13,068 bases of DNA from Oscillospiraceae bacterium (lineage in GTDB: Bacteria; Bacillota; Clostridia; Oscillospirales; Oscillospiraceae). A model generated the notes under the pieces. It was not told the DNA's origin. It made no database searches and saw only the letters and a list, made by a program, of their open reading frames with translations. The position numbers were made by a program, and so were the translations under genes. Numbering within the stretch: the first letter of the stretch is position 1; each line of letters opens with the position of its first letter. Shown one piece after another: positions 1 to 5,796 of this stretch. The DNA lies in NCBI GenBank assembly GCA_017400415.1, contig JAFPTE010000064.1, forward strand, positions 1-13,068, given 5' to 3'.

Positions 1-132
1 AAGACTGTGCAGTATCTGGCAGGTCATGAGAGCAGCAAGATCACGATGGACATCTATGCCAAAGTCAAGTACAACAAGCCCGAAGAGCTGATCAATGCCT
101 TGGGCGACGCTTTTTCCCTTTGGGATGAGTAG
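1..132 (+). CDS. Tyrosine recombinase/integrase, C-terminal end only
   Basis: The window opens inside this gene; 43 codons and a TAG stop are present. The fragment carries the last two catalytic elements of a phage-type tyrosine recombinase: the histidine of the LAGHE box (fragment residue 10) and the nucleophilic tyrosine in MDIYAKV (fragment residue 20). These act in DNA strand cleavage and exchange at attachment sites. Over its first 30 residues it matches the C-terminus of the next gene at 27 positions by hand count (73 of 90 bases). It is therefore a paralogue in tandem, not a copy of the same gene. Most base differences are at third positions, so the pair diverged while both were kept functional. 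The tail after residue 32 differs completely from the neighbour. Whether the missing N-terminal part is intact cannot be seen. Confidence 0.9.
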   Translation, partial: KTVQYLAGHESSKITMDIYAKVKYNKPEELINALGDAFSLWDE

Positions 133-164
133 AGGGAATGTAGATATCATAACATCGAAAGATC

Positions 165-196
165 AGAGCGGGGAGCCTTTTCCTCGCTCTTTCTTT
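165..196 (+). terminator. Rho-independent terminator after the first integrase
   Basis: A 9-bp stem pairs 166-174 with 181-189, with one G-U pair and a 6-nt loop. A T-rich tail (TTTCTTT, 190-196) follows. It lies 33 bases after the stop of the first recombinase and suggests the two recombinase genes are separate transcripts, or at least that read-through is limited. Confidence 0.7.
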
Positions 197-276
197 ATAC
201 ACTAAGGTGGCATCCTTGATACATAAGGGAGCTTTTGAAAAAATAACACTACCATAGATTTGAAGGAGGTTTCTCA

Positions 277-1518
277 ATGTCAAAGAAAAAGGAAGAGATC
301 CGGATCCCCAGGTGTTCTGTTCAGACAGTTAAGGGGAAGAAGTATTACCGGATACAGATGAAAGATGCGGAAGGTAAAAACACAAGTGTATCTGCCAAAA
401 CGGAGGAAGAAGCTAGGGCGAAGTATTTGAAAAAATACAAGGAGATTGAGGACGCAAAGTTTCGGAAGTTGAACCCCACAGTAGCAGAATATGCTTCAAA
501 ATGGCTGACAATGCAGTCTGCGCATATCAGCCCGACCACACTGGAGGGTTATACGAACGCTATGAACACATACATAGTCAAACCGCTTGGAGACATGTAT
601 ATGTCAGATGTCACAGCGGACGATATCAAGATGGCTATGGTGCCGCTTGCCAAGAGGTCTTCGCACACGTATGCAACGGTGAATATGCTGGTCAAGAGTC
701 TATTCAATTCTGCAGAATACAGTAACCTGATCTCATACAACCCGACAAGAAACCTGAATCCACGAGGCGGAATTCCCTCTAAAGAACGGGAGCCGCTGAC
801 AGATGCACAGACAGAACTGCTTCTGGACACAGTGCGGAATCTTCCTCCATATGTGTTTGTGATGATCGGTTTGTATGCCGGAATGCGCAGAGAAGAAATA
901 CTGGCGCTGAAATGGGACTGCGTATTTCTGGATGTAGCTGTCCCTTATATCTCAGTCAGGCGTGCCTGGCATGAAGAAAAAAACCGCCCGGTGATCAATA
1001 CAAGGTTGAAGACCCGAGCTGCAAAAAGAGATATCCCAATCCCGAAATGCCTGACCGAATGCCTGAGGCAGGAAAAAGAGAGGTCGATTTCGGAATATGT
1101 TATCGCAGATAGCAATGGAGAGCCTTTGTCCTATTCACAGTTTGTCCGAATCTGGAATTATATCAAGGTTCGCAGCACTAAGGAACGGACCCTTACGAGG
1201 TATGTGAATGGTCAGGCGATTAAGAAAAAATTCAAACCGGAACTTGGGCAAAAATGCATCAACCGTGAGGATCTGGTTTATTGCCTGGATTTTGAGGTGA
1301 CACCGCATCAACTTCGGCACACGTATATCACCAATCTTATACATGCCGGAGTAGACCCTAAAACTGTTCAATATCTGGCGGGACATGAGAACAGCAAGGT
1401 CACTATGGACATCTATGCAAAGGTTAAGTATAATAAGCCTGAGCAGCTTTCATCTGTAGTGAACAGTGCGTTGAAACTGCCATCTTCTGACCGGGAAGAG
1501 GAGCAGGAAAAGAACTGA
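277..1518 (+). CDS. Site-specific tyrosine recombinase (integrase)
   Basis: This 413-aa phage-type integrase is expected to catalyse integration and excision of the element at its att site. Domains in order are: a basic N-terminal arm-binding-like region (about 10-62), a SAM-like core-binding domain (about 66-155), and the catalytic domain (about 175-390). All catalytic residues are visible: R204 (AGMRREE), K245 (TRLKTR), H344 and R347 (HQLRH), H370 (LAGHE) and nucleophile Y380 (MDIYAKV). About 55 residues, rich in basic side chains, separate the K245 strand region from the HxxR box; insertions here are common in Firmicutes integrases. The ATG has a perfect GAAGGAGGT ribosome binding site 6 bases upstream (262-270). 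The gene points toward the attachment junction, 165 bases away. The protein is paralogous to the truncated gene at 1-132. No excisionase gene is visible nearby. Confidence 0.96.
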   Translation: MSKKKEEIRIPRCSVQTVKGKKYYRIQMKDAEGKNTSVSAKTEEEARAKYLKKYKEIEDAKFRKLNPTVAEYASKWLTMQSAHISPTTLEGYTNAMNTYIVKPLGDMYMSDVTADDIKMAMVPLAKRSSHTYATVNMLVKSLFNSAEYSNLISYNPTRNLNPRGGIPSKEREPLTDAQTELLLDTVRNLPPYVFVMIGLYAGMRREEILALKWDCVFLDVAVPYISVRRAWHEEKNRPVINTRLKTRAAKRDIPIPKCLTECLRQEKERSISEYVIADSNGEPLSYSQFVRIWNYIKVRSTKERTLTRYVNGQAIKKKFKPELGQKCINREDLVYCLDFEVTPHQLRHTYITNLIHAGVDPKTVQYLAGHENSKVTMDIYAKVKYNKPEQLSSVVNSALKLPSSDREEEQEKN

Positions 1519-1634
1519 ATAAGGACTATGTTTACACGGAAAGACGCCTTCAGTCCAGAGATAGCCGCCGCTTCATAAGCACATCTTTCTGCATTTCATA
1601 TGCTTTTCGGGACTGGGCTAAAAAACAGTTAAGA

Positions 1635-1667
1635 TTTCAAGAATCCAGTGTTTTCAAGGGTTTCAGG
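1635..1667 (+). repeat. Short direct repeats near the element end (possible integrase arm sites)
   Basis: TTTCAAG occurs at 1635-1641 and 1652-1658, and TTTCAGG at 1661-1667, all in the same direction and 17-49 bases from the element-chromosome junction. Integrases with an N-terminal arm-binding domain bind short direct repeats beside the core site, so the position fits. The motif is short and low in information; a similar TTTCAGA occurs in the chromosome near 1831. This is a guess supported by location only. Confidence 0.3.
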
Positions 1668-1683
1668 CGTTTTTTTGGCCTAG

Positions 1684-1731
1684 TACGGCCTCAAGGCAGC
1701 CCGTAGAGCTCCGCAGTTCAGCAAGAGATAA
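1684..1731 (+). pseudogene. rpsI: Displaced 3' end of rpsI: attachment-site junction
   Basis: Reading from 1684, the codons give YGLKAARRAPQFSKR and then TAA. This is the highly conserved C-terminal tail of ribosomal protein S9 (uS9); the Bacillus form ends in nearly the same residues. In the ribosome this tail reaches the P-site tRNA. Nothing of S9 precedes it: the codon before is TAG and the bases upstream belong to the element. It is therefore the cut-off chromosomal end left by insertion of the element, not an expressed gene. The complete rpsI should lie beyond the other end of the element, with its last codons restored by the element's own copy of the att sequence. Identity with an uninterrupted gene may begin two bases earlier (AG of an AAG codon at 1682-1683). 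Confidence 0.88.
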
Positions 1732-1754
1732 TCGGGAAAAGAAAACACCAGATA

Positions 1755-1785
1755 CCCCGGAAGCTCAGCGCTTCCGGGGTTTTTT
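1755..1785 (+). terminator. Strong terminator, probably the original rpsI terminator
   Basis: A perfect 10-bp GC-rich stem pairs 1755-1764 with 1770-1779 around a 5-nt loop, followed by six T (1780-1785). It sits 24 bases after the S9 stop codon, where the rpsI operon terminator should be. After insertion it can no longer serve rpsI. It now ends any transcript leaving the integrase gene. Confidence 0.92.
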
Positions 1786-2003
1786 CATCCCCGAAAAGCC
1801 TTGATTTGCTCCGGGCCCTTTTCAAATCTGTTTCAGATACCTGCATTGATTTCCAGATTAAGGTGTGCTAATATGAAAAAAACGTAACCGGTGGCAGAGG
1901 TGAAACCAAATCAGAATTAGAAGGCGCCTTGTGGGGGGCGTGATGAGCGGTACGCTCAACCTTCACAGAGAAAAAAATCACCCGGCTTTTTTACAATTAT
2001 GTA
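1786..2003. other. Non-coding intergenic stretch with possible RNA structure
   Basis: No credible gene is seen between the rpsI terminator and the BlaI promoter. At 1921-1930 there is a perfect 10-bp palindrome (AAGGCGCCTT). TGAGCG (1944-1949) pairs with CGCTCA (1953-1958) across a 3-nt loop. This stem can be extended by GTGA (1940-1943) with TCAC (1963-1966) past a 4-nt bulge. The stretch ends with CCCGGC and six T (1987-1992), which looks like a transcript end; CCGGTG near 1889 could pair there with one bulge. It matches no riboswitch or small RNA that I know. No promoter was identified for it. Confidence 0.35.
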
Positions 2004-2049
2004 TTGACATATGTTAAGAGCAGTGCTATATTATGCTTAACAGCTGTTA
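2004..2049 (+). promoter_or_regulatory. Promoter with two BlaI-type operators for the repressor/protease operon
   Basis: A -35 box TTGACA (2004-2009) and -10 box TATATT (2027-2032) are spaced by 17 bases. Two palindromes with the core ACA-N2-TGT overlap it. The first is TTGACATATGTTAA (2004-2017), near-perfect and covering the -35. The second is TAACAGCTGTTA (2038-2049), a perfect 12-bp palindrome just past the -10 and over the likely start site. Their centres are 33 bases apart, about three helical turns. ACA-N2-TGT is the known operator core of the BlaI/MecI/CopY repressor family, so autoregulation of this operon is expected. Confidence 0.85.
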
Positions 2050-2072
2050 TACGCCGAAAGCGAGGTGAAAAC

Positions 2073-2450
2073 ATGAACAAGCTCGGTCTTTCTGACAGCG
2101 AATGGAAGCTCATGAACCTGCTCTGGGACAAAAGCCCCCTGACCATCGGCCAGATGTACAAGGCCCTGGTGGGGAAGACGGACTGGACCAAGGCCACCAT
2201 CAATATGATGCTTATCCGCCTGGCGGATAAGGGCGCAGTCCGCCTGGACAACTCCGGCCCCATAAAGCTCTATACGCCCATTCTCGACCGGGACGACGCC
2301 GTGAGGCAGGAGGCCCGGAACACCCTCTCCCGGGTCCGCACCGGCGGTCTGGGGCTCCTGGTCAGCACCATGGCCAAGGAGTGCAGCCTGACGGACGAGG
2401 AGATTGAGGAGCTCTACCGCATCCTCAAGGAAGGGAGGGGACAGAAATGA
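2073..2450 (+). CDS. BlaI/MecI/CopY-family transcriptional repressor
   Basis: This 125-aa protein has the size and layout of BlaI/MecI repressors. An N-terminal winged helix-turn-helix (about residues 6-70, opening LSDSEWKLMNLLW, recognition helix near TDWTKATINMML) is followed by a helical C-terminal dimerisation tail. Such proteins bind ACA-N2-TGT palindromes as dimers and are removed by proteolysis when a partner membrane protease is activated. Two such palindromes lie in its promoter. The start chosen is the ATG at 2073, with GAGGTG 5 bases upstream; the frame is open further up to 2004 but that part is the promoter. The stop overlaps the start of the M56 protease gene (ATGA), so the two are translationally coupled. 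The regulon beyond its own operon is unknown. Confidence 0.93.
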   Translation: MNKLGLSDSEWKLMNLLWDKSPLTIGQMYKALVGKTDWTKATINMMLIRLADKGAVRLDNSGPIKLYTPILDRDDAVRQEARNTLSRVRTGGLGLLVSTMAKECSLTDEEIEELYRILKEGRGQK

Positions 2451-4132
2451 CCCTTTCCTGGGCCCTATCCTCCCTTCTGCTGGCTGCCGCCATTCTGGCG
2501 GTCAGGGCAGCTTTCAAAAAGCGGCTCTCCGCCGGTGTGCGCTATGCCCTCTGGGCGGTGCTGCTTCTGCGGCTCCTTATCCCCGGCACCCTGTTTCATG
2601 TGGCCTTGCCGGTCCCTGCGGAGCCGGAGGCGCCTGTCTCCGGGGACCCGGCGCCCATAACCGAAGCTCCCGTTCTGCCGGCCTATGACCGGGAGGCGGG
2701 CGCAATATACGTGCCCTCCCCTGCTCCGTCGGAGCCCCCTGTGACCCAGGCGCCGGCCTTCAAGGTTGACCTTCGGGAGCTGCTTCCCCTGGTCTGGGCT
2801 GTGGGCGCCGGAGCTGCCGCCCTGGTCTTCGTCCTTGCCAATCTGCGGCTGTACCTTGCCCTGCGAAAGGGCAGACAGCCCCTGAAAGCCGAAAGTGGTC
2901 TGCGGGTCTTCACCGTTCCGGGCCTTAGCTCCTCCTGCCTTTTTGGAAACTGCATCTACCTGACCCCGGAGGCTGCCGGGGACCCGGCGGTCCTGGGGCA
3001 CGTGCTGGCCCATGAGGAGGCACACCACCGCCACGGGGACCACATCTGGGCCATGTTGCGCTGCGCTGCCCTGGCCCTCCACTGGTTTGACCCCCTGGTG
3101 TGGCTCTGCGCCCTACGCTCCCGGGACGACAGCGAGCTCTTTGCAGACGCCGGCGCAATCCGCACTCTGGGCCAGGATCAGCGTGAGAGCTACGGCGACA
3201 CGGTTATCCGGCTCTCCACCGGCAGGGGCATCGGCCTTCTCACGCTCTCCGCCGCCATGTCCGCCCGGGGCAGGAGCCTGCGGGAGCGCATCACCCTCAT
3301 TGCCAGGGGCAGCCGCACCGCCCTGCCCGCCCTTATCCTGGCGGCGGCTCTGGCCCTTTTCGCAGTGGGCTGCGCCTTCACGGGCCCCAAGAGCCCGGAA
3401 CCGGAGCCTGACCCGGAGCCTGCGGTCACCACTCCCGACCCGGAGCCTGAGCCGGAACCGGAGCCTGTGCAGACCCCTGTGACCCCCGAACTGGAACCTG
3501 AGCCGGAGCCCTCCCCCGTGATAATCATCCTGCCGGACCCGGAGCCTGAGCCGGAACCGGAGCCCGAACCACCGTCCACAAATCCCGCTGCTCTTGATAC
3601 TGTCATAAGCATAGGTTGGTTGAACCCCATGACTGGTGAGTATTACCGTCACCGCTTTGACGGCTCCATGTTCAACAGGCAGCACACCATTTCAATTCCG
3701 AACTACTTCCTGCTCTCCGAGTACACCACTCCGAAGGACATCGACCTTTTCTGGCTCTTCTATGACGGCTATAACGGCAGCCAGGCCACCGACGAGGAGA
3801 AGGCCGCCCTTGCAAAAAAGCTGGGCAGAGAGATCCAACTGGACGTGACGAAGGTCACCACCGAACAGATTGAGAGAGTCCTTTGGGAGTATGCCCTCAT
3901 CAATCTGGAGCAGACCGCAAAGAAGGGCCTTGACAGGCTCACCTATCTGAAGGAGTACGACGCCTATTTCCTGGAGCACGGCGACACGGCCTATGAGCCT
4001 GTAGTTTTTACATCCTACGGCGTTAATGGCCAAACCATCGCTCTCACTTATGAGCGGGGCCGTGACACCTACACCGTCACCCTCAGAAGCTACGGCAGCA
4101 TGTGGCTCTTTGTCTCCAACGTTAAAAACTGA
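2447..4132 (+). CDS. M56-family (BlaR1/MecR1-like) membrane metalloprotease with unknown sensor domain
   Basis: This 561-aa integral membrane protein is the partner of the upstream repressor. Hydrophobic segments lie near residues 2-21, 33-52, 113-138, 205-225 and 294-310. The zinc protease site is HEEAH (H189, E190, H193), with the third ligand probably E230 in DDSELFAD; the family usually has a cysteine where A233 stands. After the last membrane segment come a Pro-Glu-rich stalk (317-376) and a C-terminal domain of about 180 residues (381-561). That domain has no S-x-x-K/K-T-G penicillin-binding signature that I can find, and I do not recognise it. By analogy with BlaR1, an outside signal sensed by this domain would activate the protease and inactivate the repressor. 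The ligand is unknown and need not be a beta-lactam. The start overlaps the repressor stop. Confidence 0.9.
   Translation: MTLSWALSSLLLAAAILAVRAAFKKRLSAGVRYALWAVLLLRLLIPGTLFHVALPVPAEPEAPVSGDPAPITEAPVLPAYDREAGAIYVPSPAPSEPPVTQAPAFKVDLRELLPLVWAVGAGAAALVFVLANLRLYLALRKGRQPLKAESGLRVFTVPGLSSSCLFGNCIYLTPEAAGDPAVLGHVLAHEEAHHRHGDHIWAMLRCAALALHWFDPLVWLCALRSRDDSELFADAGAIRTLGQDQRESYGDTVIRLSTGRGIGLLTLSAAMSARGRSLRERITLIARGSRTALPALILAAALALFAVGCAFTGPKSPEPEPDPEPAVTTPDPEPEPEPEPVQTPVTPELEPEPEPSPVIIILPDPEPEPEPEPEPPSTNPAALDTVISIGWLNPMTGEYYRHRFDGSMFNRQHTISIPNYFLLSEYTTPKDIDLFWLFYDGYNGSQATDEEKAALAKKLGREIQLDVTKVTTEQIERVLWEYALINLEQTAKKGLDRLTYLKEYDAYFLEHGDTAYEPVVFTSYGVNGQTIALTYERGRDTYTVTLRSYGSMWLFVSNVKN
3395..3574 (+). 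repeat. Repetitive tract encoding a Pro-Glu stalk
   Basis: Imperfect repeats of CCGGAGCCTGAG/CCGGAACC type encode three runs of alternating proline and glutamate or aspartate (residues 317-376 of the M56 protein). They are separated by VTTP- and VIIILP-containing spacers. The tract probably forms a stiff, acidic linker between the last membrane helix and the C-terminal domain. Such tracts are prone to change in repeat number. Confidence 0.85.
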
Positions 4133-4157
4133 ATCCCGATCTTCCATTTTCTCCCCC

Positions 4158-4185
4158 GGGGGCCGCTTCTGCGGCCCCCTTTTTT
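4158..4185 (+). terminator. Terminator of the BlaI/M56 operon
   Basis: A perfect 9-bp stem pairs 4158-4166 with 4171-4179, with loop TTCT and a tail of six T. It starts 25 bases after the stop codon of the protease gene. Confidence 0.95.
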
Positions 4186-4215
4186 GCTGCCGGACAAGTC
4201 CGCCGGCCTTCAAAG

Positions 4216-4243
4216 GAAAGCCAGGCGGCAAGGCTTTCTTTTT
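4216..4243 (+). terminator. Possible second terminator hairpin
   Basis: GAAAGCC (4216-4222) pairs with GGCTTTC (4232-4238), followed by five T (4239-4243). It would back up the terminator just upstream. The stem is short and the loop is 9 nt, so this may be chance. Confidence 0.35.
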
Positions 4244-4256
4244 GTGTCGGCAACAG

Positions 4257-4285
4257 TTGACTTTTTCCCGATTATGGGGTAATAT
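4257..4285 (+). promoter_or_regulatory. Promoter for the phospholipid operon
   Basis: TTGACT (4257-4262), a 17-base spacer and TAATAT (4280-4285) precede the phosphatidyltransferase gene by about 30 bases. It lies directly after the upstream terminators, so a new transcript is expected to begin here. Confidence 0.65.
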
Positions 4286-4315
4286 TACGGTGCAAAGCTA
4301 TGTGGGAGGCCCTAT

Positions 4316-4930
4316 ATGGAAGAACGTGACGAAAACTTCTCCGCAGAAAAGCTGACAAAGCGCATGGGAGACATCATCAAGCGGGACTGGAACACCATCC
4401 CCAACTATTTCAGCTACTTCCGCCTGGTGCTTATCCCCTGCTTCATCTGGCTCTACCTTATCGGCGAGTACGCCGCCGCCTCGGTGGTCATCGTGGTGAG
4501 CTGGATTTCCGACATTGCGGACGGCTTCATTGCCCGCCGGTTCAATATGACCAGCGAGCTGGGCAAGGTGCTGGACCCGGTGGCAGACAAGCTGACCCAG
4601 GGGGCCATCTTCATCTGCCTCTCCTTCCGCTACACCCTGGCTCTTGTGCTGGTGCTGGTCATCGCCGCCAAGGAGATTACCATGCTCATCATCGGCACCG
4701 TGGTCTTCAAGAAGGCCAACCGGCTGGACAGCGCCCGCTGGTACGGCAAGCTGGCCACAGGGGCCATCTCCGTCACCGCCCTGGTGCTGGTGCTCGTGCC
4801 CACCATCTCCGACACCGTCGCGAGCGGAATGCTCATCGCCTGCATCGTCCTTGCCTCCTTCTCCGCCCTGATGTACATTATCCGCTACCTGAAAATCATC
4901 TTTGAAATCAAGAAAGAGGAAGAGTCATAA
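4316..4930 (+). CDS. pgsA: CDP-alcohol phosphatidyltransferase (phosphatidylglycerophosphate synthase-like)
   Basis: This 204-aa membrane enzyme transfers a phosphatidyl group from CDP-diacylglycerol to an alcohol acceptor, most likely glycerol-3-phosphate in phosphatidylglycerol synthesis. The complete family signature is present: D66-x2-D69-G70-x2-A73-R74-x8-G83-x3-D87-x3-D91, whose aspartates hold the metal ions. Multiple hydrophobic helices (about 32-52, 53-65, 93-125, 145-165, 168-190) fit the six-helix fold. An unusually polar N-terminal extension of about 25 residues (MEERDENFSAEKLTKR...) precedes the first helix. The start is ATG with GGGAGG 6 bases upstream. It is followed after 21 bases by an acyltransferase of the same pathway. 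A cardiolipin-synthase-like acceptor preference cannot be excluded from sequence alone. Confidence 0.9.
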   Translation: MEERDENFSAEKLTKRMGDIIKRDWNTIPNYFSYFRLVLIPCFIWLYLIGEYAAASVVIVVSWISDIADGFIARRFNMTSELGKVLDPVADKLTQGAIFICLSFRYTLALVLVLVIAAKEITMLIIGTVVFKKANRLDSARWYGKLATGAISVTALVLVLVPTISDTVASGMLIACIVLASFSALMYIIRYLKIIFEIKKEEES

Positions 4931-4951
4931 TCCTTTCCGGAGGGTGAGTTT

Positions 4952-5767
4952 ATGATTATCTACATATTCAGCATTATCCTGGGCCTGGGTCTCTCCGCCC
5001 TGCTGGCCTTTCAGAGTCCTTCCCTCCATCTTATCTGGCAGATACCCCTCATAATTCTGGGCTGCGTCATCGGCGTCTTTATTCTCTTCGTCATCGCCGT
5101 GTGCATAATAAGCCTGACCATCGACAAGAAAAAGCAGTATGACCGGCCCACGCCCTTCTATATGAACCTCATAAACCTGGCCTACAGCTACGGCGGCGCC
5201 ATGCTGGGGGCCCGCATCAGGGTGGAGGGGCTGGAAAAGCTGCCGGAGGAGCGGTTTCTGGTGGTCTCCAACCACCTGTCCCTCTTCGACCCCCTGCTTG
5301 TGACCCTGGCCCTCAAAAAGACCTGGCTGGTGTTCGTCTCCAAGCCGGAGAACTTCAATATCCCCGCCATCGGCCGCTATATGCACCGCTGCCGCCACCT
5401 GGCCATCGACCGGGACGACGCCCGGAAGGCCGTGGCCACCATCAACGAGGCCGCCGAGCTCATCAGCGGCGACGTGGTCTCCGTGGGCATCTTCCCGGAG
5501 GGCACCCGCAGCAAGACCGGCCAGCTGGGAGAGATGAAGGCCGGCTCCTTCAAAATCGCCCAGAAGGCCCGCTGCCCCATCGTAGTTGCCCAGATTGAGG
5601 GCACCGATAAGCTCAAAAAACACTTTTTCATAATCCCCACCGTCTGCCGCTTCAGGATTCTCGCCGTCATCCCCGCCGACCGGGTGAAGGCCGCCAAGAC
5701 CGTCCAGCTGGCGGAGGAGGTCACAGATATGATTCTCACGGCCCAGGGCAGAATAACATCCCCCTGA
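4952..5767 (+). CDS. plsC: PlsC-type 1-acylglycerol-3-phosphate acyltransferase
   Basis: This 271-aa membrane-bound acyltransferase probably makes phosphatidic acid by acylating lysophosphatidic acid. Two hydrophobic segments (about 2-21 and 28-56) precede the catalytic domain. The NHLSLFD block (residues 107-113) supplies the catalytic H108 and D113 of the H-x4-D motif. FPEGTR (181-186) is the substrate-phosphate-binding block, followed by K196-x-G198 and CPIVVAQIEG. The start is ATG with GGAGGGTGA upstream (4939-4947). It lies 21 bases after the phosphatidyltransferase in the same operon, so the two genes act on successive phospholipid steps. The N-terminal double-helix anchor is longer than in short PlsC proteins. 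The acyl donor (ACP or CoA) cannot be told. Confidence 0.9.
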   Translation: MIIYIFSIILGLGLSALLAFQSPSLHLIWQIPLIILGCVIGVFILFVIAVCIISLTIDKKKQYDRPTPFYMNLINLAYSYGGAMLGARIRVEGLEKLPEERFLVVSNHLSLFDPLLVTLALKKTWLVFVSKPENFNIPAIGRYMHRCRHLAIDRDDARKAVATINEAAELISGDVVSVGIFPEGTRSKTGQLGEMKAGSFKIAQKARCPIVVAQIEGTDKLKKHFFIIPTVCRFRILAVIPADRVKAAKTVQLAEEVTDMILTAQGRITSP

Positions 5768-5779
5768 GGGGGATATAAT
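5758..5779 (+). other. Hairpin containing the plsC stop codon, with an adjoining TATAAT
   Basis: ATCCCCC (5758-5764) pairs perfectly with GGGGGAT (5768-5774), and the 3-nt loop is exactly the TGA stop codon of plsC. TATAAT (5774-5779) overlaps its right arm. No matching -35 box is seen 17 bases upstream (GAATAA). It may be a weak terminator, a transcript-processing hairpin or an internal promoter. None of these is established. Confidence 0.4.
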
Positions 5780-5796
5780 TTACCAAGTCCAAGGAG

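Larger units (their letters stand above)
1..1731. mobile_element. End of an integrative element inserted in the 3' end of rpsI
   Basis: The left part of the window is the terminal segment of an integrated element whose other end lies outside the window. Two tyrosine recombinase genes sit at its edge, as is usual for integrative elements and prophages. The sequence then switches, within a few bases, to the last 15 codons of ribosomal protein S9 (1684-1731). No upstream part of rpsI is joined to them; the preceding in-frame codon is TAG. Codon use on the left is more AT-rich at third positions than in the genes from 2073 on. Whether the element is an ICE, an IME or a prophage cannot be told, because no conjugation, replication or capsid gene is visible. 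The exact crossover core is not resolvable without the other end. The boundary could lie anywhere from 1682 into the S9 remnant. Confidence 0.8.

Noticed and set aside
92..283. A 63-codon minus-strand frame between the integrases as a possible excisionase
   Set aside because: It overlaps the end of one recombinase, a terminator and the ribosome binding site of the next, has no ribosome binding site of its own in sight, and does not look like an excisionase.
1519..2003. A tRNA gene as the attachment site beside the integrase
   Set aside because: No tRNA-like T-arm or acceptor stem was found in this stretch, and the S9 C-terminal codons explain the junction.
3365..3382. Lipoprotein lipobox (FAVGC, residue 309) in the M56 protein
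   Set aside because: It lies at the end of an internal membrane helix more than 300 residues from the N-terminus, so it is not a processed lipoprotein signal.
3113..3685. Minus-strand frames with Gly-Ser or Arg-Leu repeats
   Set aside because: They are the antisense reading of the Pro-Glu repeat tract in the M56 protein, not separate repeat proteins.
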